From assembly GCA_964617385.1 (NCBI GenBank), contig CAZTYX010000099.1, positions 1 through 5,937 of the forward strand: a DNA stretch of 5,937 bases. The letters run 5' to 3'. This document shows positions 1 through 5,937 of this stretch, piece by piece. Numbering within the stretch: position 1 is the stretch's first letter; each line of letters starts with the position of its first letter. A program made the position numbers and the translations under genes. This stretch comes from JADHMP01 sp964617385. Its GTDB lineage: Bacteria; Bacteroidota; Bacteroidia; Flavobacteriales; Flavobacteriaceae. Below the pieces are notes generated by a model. That model saw only the letters and a program-made list of their open reading frames with translations. It had not been told where the DNA came from and made no database searches.

Positions 1-119
1 GTATAAGTTTTCGCATTAGATAAAGATTTAAAATATTTGATTACAATTATTTATGGGGATAGGGCAAATTGATTTTTAAAAAAAAATGCCAACTGAAGTT
101 ATCAAAAAATATTTTAAAA
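1..119. other. AT-rich non-coding stretch downstream of the glycosyltransferase
   Basis: This stretch lies after the last gene of the minus-strand cluster. It holds A/T runs, including a nine-T run on the minus strand (81-89 region), preceded by only a weak dyad (TAAC-TTCA-GTTG, about four pairs with one wobble). I see no start codon leading to a convincing gene and no recognisable promoter. Transcription may end here, but I cannot point to a strong intrinsic terminator. Confidence 0.45.
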
Positions 120-1250
120 TCAGAGGTTTAAGAATGTCATGAGTTGTTGGCCAAACTTATCCCAAGTATAGTTTTGCTTAGCTTCTTTAATAGCTCCTTT
201 CCATTCTTTTAGGTTTTTTTCTTCTAAAAGGGAAATTAGCTTTTTGGCTATTGCATGTGGTGTTTTTTGTGTAACCAAACCCGTTTTATCCTTTAGAATT
301 GGATCACTCAATCCAGGAATTTCCGTTACCAAGAGTGGTTTTTCAAAGTGATAGGCAAGGGGTGTAACGCCACTTTGGGTGGCTGTATGATAGGTTTGAG
401 CCACAATATTGGCGGCAGAAAAAACGTTTTGTGTCATTTTTTGATCGGCATATTTAAAATGCAACAACACCCTATCTTCCAATCCATAGGTTTTTATGAG
501 TTGCTTGTATTTATTTTCATCTTCATAACATTCACCCACAACGGCCAACATTACTGGACTATTTTTTAGGGGCGCTTCACCAAAAGCTTGAATCAAAAGG
601 TCTAAGCCTTTGTAGGCACGTATTAATCCGTAAAACAACACAATTGGAATGCCTTGTGGCCAACCCAAATTGGTTCTGGCCTTTTGTTGGGGAATTATTG
701 AAGGTAGGTTTTGCGCGATGGGATGAAATCCTTTCCACAGCGGTTTTTGAAATTTTTCTTGCTCTATTTGTTTTCCCACATAAGAGGATAGGGTTGCAAA
801 GGCATCCATTTTTACTCCAAAAATTCGATTTAGAAAACCATCCCATGGTTTGCGTTCATGGGGCCACCAATTGTCAACCAATGCAATTCTATGGGTGTTT
901 TTTAGCCGTCTTGCGAGAAAACCATAAAGCGGAGCCAAAAACGGAGTGTAATATCGAAAAATGACCGTATCAGGATTTATTTTTTTTAGTGCCACAGCGG
1001 CTTTGTGCCACAAAAAGGGATTATAAGCATGAAGCAATCGATGAATTGTCAACCCATTTGGAAGGGGGTGGGTTTGAAATTGTGTTTTACCAGGAAATAA
1101 AAGCGATGGATATAAGTGGGTAAAAGTGGCCAAAACAACGTCTTGCTTTTGTTGTTTCAACACCAACGCCAATTGCTCTTGTGTATCAGCAATGCCTCCT
1201 CTATAGGGGGGCGCCGGACCCACCAAAACGATTCTTTTTGAAACAGCCAT
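120..1250 (-). CDS. GT-B fold glycosyltransferase, family 4-like
   Basis: This 376-residue protein is a probable retaining glycosyltransferase that moves a sugar from an activated nucleotide donor to an unidentified lipid, glycan or protein acceptor, in the cytoplasm or on the inner face of the membrane. The N-terminal Rossmann half opens with strand IVLVGPAPPYRGGIAD (residues 7-22), whose Gly-Gly loop is typical of GT4 enzymes. The C-terminal donor-binding half starts at FYGLIRAYKGLD (206-217) and continues with VVGE (237-240) and TQSGVTPLAYHFEKPLLVTE (291-310). There is no signal peptide or membrane segment. The canonical GT4 E-x7-E pair is missing: aligning on the Lys-Pro at 304-305 puts Ala290 and Leu298 at those positions. 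I recall similar TQSGV...YHF...KP wording in other Bacteroidota glycosyltransferases, so this is probably a subfamily trait rather than damage. The ATG at 1250 directly abuts the TAA of the upstream hydroxylase gene, and no Shine-Dalgarno site is visible, so translation is probably coupled. The stop is TGA. The class is secure; the acceptor is unknown. Confidence 0.9.
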   Translation of the reverse strand: MAVSKRIVLVGPAPPYRGGIADTQEQLALVLKQQKQDVVLATFTHLYPSLLFPGKTQFQTHPLPNGLTIHRLLHAYNPFLWHKAAVALKKINPDTVIFRYYTPFLAPLYGFLARRLKNTHRIALVDNWWPHERKPWDGFLNRIFGVKMDAFATLSSYVGKQIEQEKFQKPLWKGFHPIAQNLPSIIPQQKARTNLGWPQGIPIVLFYGLIRAYKGLDLLIQAFGEAPLKNSPVMLAVVGECYEDENKYKQLIKTYGLEDRVLLHFKYADQKMTQNVFSAANIVAQTYHTATQSGVTPLAYHFEKPLLVTEIPGLSDPILKDKTGLVTQKTPHAIAKKLISLLEEKNLKEWKGAIKEAKQNYTWDKFGQQLMTFLNL

Positions 1251-1253
1251 TTA
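1248..1253 (-). other. Abutting stop/start junction TAAATG
   Basis: The TAA of the hydroxylase and the ATG of the glycosyltransferase touch with no base between them. The preceding coding bases contain no purine-rich ribosome site. This arrangement fits reinitiation or coupled translation from one message and supports an operon of at least these two genes. Confidence 0.75.
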
Positions 1254-2527
1254 GGTGAAGGCGAATTGGCGGTTAGGTAAAATGCGTGCAATCTGGAAAC
1301 TCATCAACAGACAAATAGCAAAATAAATACTACAAAACAGACTGAAGGGTTGGTGCTGTTCCCATAAAAAAGCATGTTGTGGAAGCCCCAAAAAAACAAT
1401 ACTAATCACCGCCCTGAGGAGTTCCAATCGGCTGGCCCAAGCATGAAAATCCATTATGGATGTAAATGCAAAAATGCTGAAGAAGAGAAGCCCCACATAA
1501 GCTACTCGAAATAGATTGTCAAAACTGCTGAAATTGCTTAAAAAATAAAGGAGCATTAGGGTAATTCCAAAAAATTGAAACCCAGCATAGCCTTTTAAAA
1601 ATAGGGAATAATTGGGAGCGTATTTTTTTTGGTTATAGGGATTTTCTGTTTGCTTTTTTGGAAAACGTTTAATCATATCTGCAGGCCGCCATCCGGTGGG
1701 CATAAACCAAATTTTGAACTTATCCTGCCATGAATGGGTGTGCCAAGCGTCGTGCAAAAGCCCGAATATATGTTGAAAATTAATCCAAAAAGGATTCCAA
1801 CTCTGAACCGGTTTTAAAGTGCCATAAACAGGGGGCACATGCTCTAGTTCTTCTTGAAAAGTGCCAAACCAACGGTCCCAAACACAAAAAATGGCTGCTA
1901 GGTTTTTATCCACATATTCTGGATTAATGGCGTGATGCACTCTATGTTGTGAAGGGGTCACAAAAATATATTCAAGCCAGCCTAGTTTTCCAATGTGTTG
2001 GGTGTGATACCAAAATTGACCAAACAAATGAAGGGGCGCCAAAAGGATAATCACCTCGTGTGGCACGCCCAGAAGTGCTGCTGGAATAAGAAATAAGGCA
2101 GACAGGCTAACTAAATTAGAAAAACTTTGTCTGAGGGCGCAGGCCAAATTAAACTCTTCACTGCTGTGATGTATGATGTGTTGATTCCAAAAAAGGTTGA
2201 CATGATGATTTAGTCGATGGCCCCAATAACTGGCAAAATCGATACAAATAAAAGCAATAATATACGTCCAGAAATGAACCTCAAGGGATTGCAATTGTAT
2301 GAGATCCAATAAATAGGGATAGGAAATTAAAATCAACGTTAACCCAGTCAAGTCTTTTAATATGTTGGTCATACCAGAGCTCAAACTGGCTAGGGTGTCC
2401 ATATAAGTATAGGTTTGATTATGAGTGAAATGCCCATAGTCAAATTCGATAAGCACTAAGAATAGAAANNNNNNNNNNATAGAAAAGCCGGGATGGCCCA
2501 AAGTAATATAGCGGCATAGGTCTCCAT
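1251..2527 (-). CDS. Sterol desaturase/fatty acid hydroxylase superfamily membrane protein, alkylglycerol monooxygenase-like (interrupted by N gap)
   Basis: Predicted integral-membrane di-iron oxygenase acting on a lipid. Numbering is for the repaired 419-residue protein, obtained by collapsing the N gap. Three histidine clusters are present: HRLNH (98-102), HIIHH (111-115) and HRVHH (189-193), plus YHTQH (168-172). Hydrophobic segments lie near 5-22, 56-71, 81-93 and 133-163, and several more fill roughly 320-410. The wording HHSSEEFNL...ALRQS, QFWYHT and TPSQHRVHH, followed by DKN and WFGTFQEE, resembles the alkylglycerol monooxygenase (TMEM195) branch more than true sterol desaturases, so ether-lipid or other lipid hydroxylation is plausible but unproven. 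The start chosen is the ATG at 2527, giving METYAAILLWAIPAFL, a normal N-terminal membrane anchor. It lies 27 bases after the secA stop, with AGGA at 2539-2542, 11 bases upstream. The two other frames crossing the gap hit stop codons once the overlap is collapsed. The gene ends in TAA, immediately followed by the glycosyltransferase ATG. Family is sure; substrate is not. Confidence 0.92.
2469..2478. other. Assembly gap of ten Ns, probably spurious
   Basis: Ten unknown bases sit inside the 5' part of the hydroxylase gene. Ten Ns is a common placeholder for a scaffold join of unknown length. The seven bases before the gap (2462-2468, atagaaa) are identical to the seven after it (2479-2485). Merging the two copies removes 17 bases and turns 1,277 bases into 1,260, exactly 420 codons. 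The merged protein reads IPAFLFLVLIE across the join with no missing or extra residues. The likely truth is that two contigs ended in a short overlap that the assembler did not use. Confidence 0.9.
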
Positions 2528-2554
2528 TGCATTTGTTTTCCTAAAAGTAAAAAA

Positions 2555-5500
2555 TTATTGGGTGATGACCCAACCGCCTGATTTGATCAAAGGCTCAGCT
2601 TGTTTAAACTTTACTGTTTTGGATTCGCCTGTAGCCACATTTTTTATGGTAACCTTTTCATTTCGGCCAATTTTAGGTTGCTCACGCACCACAGTTTCTA
2701 CAGGGGTGTGTTGCTGTGCTTGACTGGCTCCTGCACCCACACGTCTACTGCGTTCTGCCAATTGATCAGAATTTAACACCTCATCTTTTGTGGTGTTGTA
2801 TTGCTGCGTTCTTCGGGTTTGTTTGGCTTCTTGAATGGCGCCTTGGTTTTGATTGGGTAAAGTACCCTTAATTAAGAAAGACAACACTTCTCGGTTCAAC
2901 TGATTGAGCATGGATTTAAACAATTCAAAAGCTTCAAACTTATAAATCAATAAGGGATCTTTTTGTTCATGAACGGCCAACTGAACAGATTGTTTTAATT
3001 CATCCATTTTTCGCAAATGCACTTTCCAAGCGTCGTCTATGAGGGCAAGCGTTATGTTTCGTTCAAAATCTTCAACCAGTTTTTGACCTTTGCTTTCATA
3101 GGCAGCCTCAAGGTTGGTTACTACGTTGAGGGTTTTTACACCGTCGGTAAAAGGCACCACAATGCGTTCAAATTTATTGCCCGGTTGTTCAAATACATTT
3201 TTTATTACCGGAAAAGCCATTTCAGCACTCGATGCTGTTTTGGTCTCATAGTGGGTGAGTAGGGCTTGATATAATTGGTCAATAAGGTTGGCCTCCGATT
3301 CAGTCTCAAACTGTGCTTCGCTAATAGGCGAGGTAATGGAGAAATTACTAATAATTTCAAACTCAAAATTTTTATAATCTTTTTGGGCTTTGTTGTTGAA
3401 TACAATATCCTCACAGGTGTCATAGAGCATGTTGAGGATGTCTAGTTTTAAACGAGATCCTTGTAGCGCGTGTTTACGGCGCTTATAGATTACTTCACGT
3501 TGAGCGCTCATCACATCGTCGTATTCCAAAAGCCTTTTGCGAATGCCAAAGTTGTTTTCTTCTACTTTCTTTTGTGCGCGTTCAATAGACTTAGTCATCA
3601 TGGAATGCTGAATCACTTCGCCTTCTTCAAGCCCCATGCGATCCATAACTTTGGCCACCCGATCGGAGCCGAAGAGGCGCATCAAATTATCTTCTAATGA
3701 CACATAGAACTGAGAACTGCCTGGGTCTCCTTGGCGTCCAGATCGTCCGCGTAGCTGACGGTCAACACGTCGAGAATCGTGTCGTTCAGTGCCAATAATA
3801 GCCAAACCACCAGCGGCTTTTACTTCTTCCGAAAGTTTTATATCCGTTCCCCGTCCAGCCATGTTGGTGGCTATGGTCACAATGCCAGGGTTACCTGCTT
3901 CCGCCACAATGTCGGCTTCTTTTTTGTGCAATTTGGCATTGAGCACGTTATGGGGCACTTTTCTGATCTGAAGCATTTTGCTGAGCAATTCCGAAATTTC
4001 TACCGACGTGGTTCCAATCAAAACAGGACGACCCGCTCTTGAAAGTTCAGTCACTTGCTCAATTACTGCATTATATTTTTCACGCTTTGTTTTGTATATC
4101 AAATCGTTTTCATCTCTTCTGGCAATAGGCCTATTGGTGGGAATTTCAACCACATCAAGGGCGTAAATTTCCCAAAACTCTCCTGCTTCCGTGATTGCCG
4201 TTCCGGTCATTCCTGAGAGTTTTTGATACATTCTGAAGTAGTTTTGAAGCGTAATGGTGGCATAGGTTTGTGTAGCGGCTTCAATTTTTACATTTTCCTT
4301 GGCCTCAATGGCTTGGTGAAGTCCATCAGAATAGCGTCTGCCTTCCATGATACGCCCCGTTTGTTCATCAACTATTTTTACCTTATTGTCCATTACCACA
4401 TATTCCACATCCTTTTCAAACAAGGTATAGGCTTTCAGCAATTGGTTCATGGAATGGATGCGCTCACTTTTAACATCAAATTCTTTAAAAAGCACTTCTT
4501 TTTCGGCGGCTTCGTTTTTGGGTGTAAGCGCTTTAGCTTCAATTTTTGCAATTTCACCACCAATGTCTGGTAATACAAAAAAGTTTTTGTCATTATGGTC
4601 TCCCGATAGGTTTTCAATACCCTTTTCAGTAAGTTCTATCTGGTTGTTTTTTTCATCAATGGTAAAGAACAATTCGGCATCTACTTTGGGCATTTCCCGA
4701 TTGTTATCTTGCATATAGAAATTTTCTGTTTTTTGGAGTAATTGTTTGACTCCTTCTTCGCTCAAGAATTTAATTAGCGCTTTGTTTTTTGGCAAACCAC
4801 GATGTACTCTCAATAACAACAAGCCCCCTTCTTTGTCATCTCCGGCTTTAATTTTAGCTTTGGCTTCGGCCAAAACCCCCGTGAGCAAAGTTCTTTGTTG
4901 TTGCACTAAAGCTCCAATTTTTGGCTTGAGTTGATCAAATTCATGACGATCGCCTTCTGGTGTGGGCCCTGAAATGATAAGGGGAGTACGGGCATCATCA
5001 ATCAAAACAGAATCTACTTCATCCACAATGGCATAGTGGTGTTTGCGTTGCACCAAATCTTCTTGGGTGTGCGCCATGTTGTCGCGCAAATAGTCAAAAC
5101 CAAATTCGTTATTGGTACCATAGGTAATATCGGCCAAATAGGCTTTGCGCCTTTCGGGACTATTGGGTTTGTGGTAGTCTATACAATCTACAGAGAGTCC
5201 ATGAAATTCAAATAGAGGAGCCATCCAAGCGCTGTCTCTTTTAGCCAGATAGTCGTTAACTGTAACCAGGTGCACCCCTTTGCCACTCAGTGCATTTAAA
5301 TAGACGGGTAAGGTGGCTACTAAGGTTTTTCCTTCACCGGTTTGCATTTCCGCAATTTTTCCTTGATGCAGGGCAATGCCTCCAATAAGCTGAACGTCAT
5401 AATGTATCATGTCCCACGTAATGGCTTTTCCGGCAGCATCCCATTGATGGCTCCAGTGGGCTTGATCCCCCTTTAAAGACACATAATCTTTGTGTTGTGA

Positions 5501-5920
5501 TAATTGACGGTCGTTTTCATTGGCTGTTACTGTTAGTCCTTTATTTTCAACTAATCTTCGTGCCGTTTATTTAACCACGGCAAAAGCCTCAGGTAATAGG
5601 GTATTCAACAATTCCTCTACGGCTTGATAAGCAGCTTCTTCTTGGGCGTCAATTTTTTCGTAGAGTCCTTCTTTAACATCAATTCCAGAGGAAGTGTCAA
5701 CTTCTTCTTTTAATTCTGCTATTGCCTCTTCAAAGGGTTTTCTAAGGGTGTTGATTTGGGTTTTAAATTCCGCAGTTTTATTTCGTAATGCATCATCAGA
5801 CAAGTTTTTTAATTGTTCTTGTTCGGCATTGATTTTATGAACCAGGGGACTAATTTTTTTAAGGTCTTGTTTGGTTTTATCACCAACAAATGTTTTTAAA
5901 ATACTGTTTAAAATGCTCAT
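2555..5920 (-). CDS. secA: Protein translocase ATPase SecA (one internal in-frame stop)
   Basis: SecA is the cytoplasmic motor that binds SecYEG and uses ATP to push unfolded preproteins across the inner membrane. The frame spans 1,122 codons. Residues 1-117 are a charged helical N-terminus (start MSILNSILKTFVGD); codon 118 is TAA; the same frame then resumes with TARRLVENKGL and runs to the end. Visible motifs are DVQLIGG followed by Walker A MQTGEGKT (192-199), Walker B-like VDEVD (299-303), IATNMAGRGTDIKL (near 685-695), RRVDRQLRGRSGRQGDPGSS (near 715-735) and the scaffold-helix segment around LRKMDELKQSVQLAVHEQKD (near 965-985). Walker A lies about 90 residues later than in E. coli, owing to a Lys/Glu-rich N-terminal extension usual in Bacteroidota. 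The C-terminus is a Gln/Arg-rich linker (from about 1018), then a conserved tail ending KSGGWVITQ, with no cysteines and hence no zinc-binding SecB site. The ATG at 5920 has no visible Shine-Dalgarno site. Because the gene is essential and otherwise undamaged, I read the stop as a likely sequence error. The promoter lies outside the window. Confidence 0.96.
5567..5569 (-). other. In-frame TAA stop at codon 118 of secA
   Basis: The coding strand reads GTT AAA TAA ACG GCA CGA AGA, that is VVK-stop-TARR. Flavobacterial SecA proteins, as I recall them, read V(I/V)KETARR here, so GAA (Glu) has become TAA by one G-to-T change (C-to-A on the plus strand). The distance from the ATG at 5920 to downstream codons is an exact multiple of three, so no frameshift is involved. 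The first usable start after it is a GTG at 5482 (Val147), which is an ordinary internal codon. Starting there would still include Walker A but drop the whole N-terminal extension. Confidence 0.93.
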
Positions 5921-5937
5921 GAATCTATGGGCTTTTT

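Noticed and set aside
70..119. Possible rho-independent terminator after the glycosyltransferase
   Set aside because: A T-run exists on the minus strand, but the preceding dyad is only about four pairs with a wobble and is not GC-rich. The surrounding AT palindromes are low-complexity sequence.
348..964. Plus-strand open frames opposite the glycosyltransferase
   Set aside because: They lie antisense to a well-supported gene, have no family resemblance and have erratic composition; they are frame shadows.
1251..2501. Hydroxylase starting at a TTG (2501) with sequence MGHPGFS before the gap
   Set aside because: That frame is open across the gap only because ten Ns happen to preserve it. The N-terminus is not hydrophobic, and the ATG at 2527 gives a normal membrane anchor once the overlap is collapsed.
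2528..2554. Separate promoter for the hydroxylase between secA and its start
   Set aside because: The 27-base spacer is too short for a complete promoter and shows no Bacteroidota TAnnTTTG element; any promoter would have to lie inside secA.
3017..4934. Several plus-strand open frames of 60-116 codons opposite secA, and a minus-strand frame at 3205-3423
   Set aside because: All overlap the conserved SecA reading frame and show no recognisable domain, leader or conserved start.
2555..5482. A separate SecA gene starting at GTG 5482, plus an independent 117-residue gene at 5567-5920
   Set aside because: Both pieces are in the same frame, together match full-length flavobacterial SecA, and are separated by a single stop codon. 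The GTG is an internal valine codon.
1..5937. Novel defence, mobile or multi-gene system
   Set aside because: There are no terminal repeats, integrase, transposase, toxin-antitoxin pair, repeat array or unusual RNA structure; the three genes are of recognisable families.

Overview
The window looks like a piece of a low-GC Bacteroidota chromosome, most likely a flavobacterium or close relative. The main reason is the SecA. It is about 1,120 residues long, far longer than the roughly 900 of Escherichia coli, and its motif wording and C-terminal tail match the flavobacterial SecA type as I know it. Clear Shine-Dalgarno sites are also largely absent, which is usual for that phylum. All three genes lie on the minus strand, so they read from the right edge of the window to the left.

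Layout in direction of transcription: secA (5920 to 2555), a 27-base spacer, a membrane-bound di-iron hydroxylase of the sterol desaturase superfamily (2527 to 1251), then a family-4-type glycosyltransferase (1250 to 120) whose start codon directly follows the hydroxylase stop codon. A short AT-rich stretch without a recognisable gene (119 to 1) closes the window. The spacing suggests one transcript headed by the essential secretion ATPase and followed by a lipid-modifying oxygenase and a sugar transferase. The last two could both act at the inner membrane on lipids or cell-surface glycans, but their substrates cannot be read from sequence.

Two places look like sequence or assembly flaws rather than biology. 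(1) secA is cut by a single in-frame TAA at 5567-5569, where relatives carry glutamate. The reading frame is otherwise intact on both sides. (2) The hydroxylase is interrupted near its N-terminus by exactly ten Ns (2469-2478). The seven bases on either side of the gap are identical; collapsing that overlap removes the gap, restores one open frame and gives a normal N-terminus starting at 2527. The gap is therefore probably a scaffolding artefact.

I found no mobile element, CRISPR array, tRNA, rRNA or convincing new multi-gene system. The points most worth a second look are the two repairable lesions, the alkylglycerol-monooxygenase-like character of the hydroxylase, and a glycosyltransferase lacking the usual paired glutamates.
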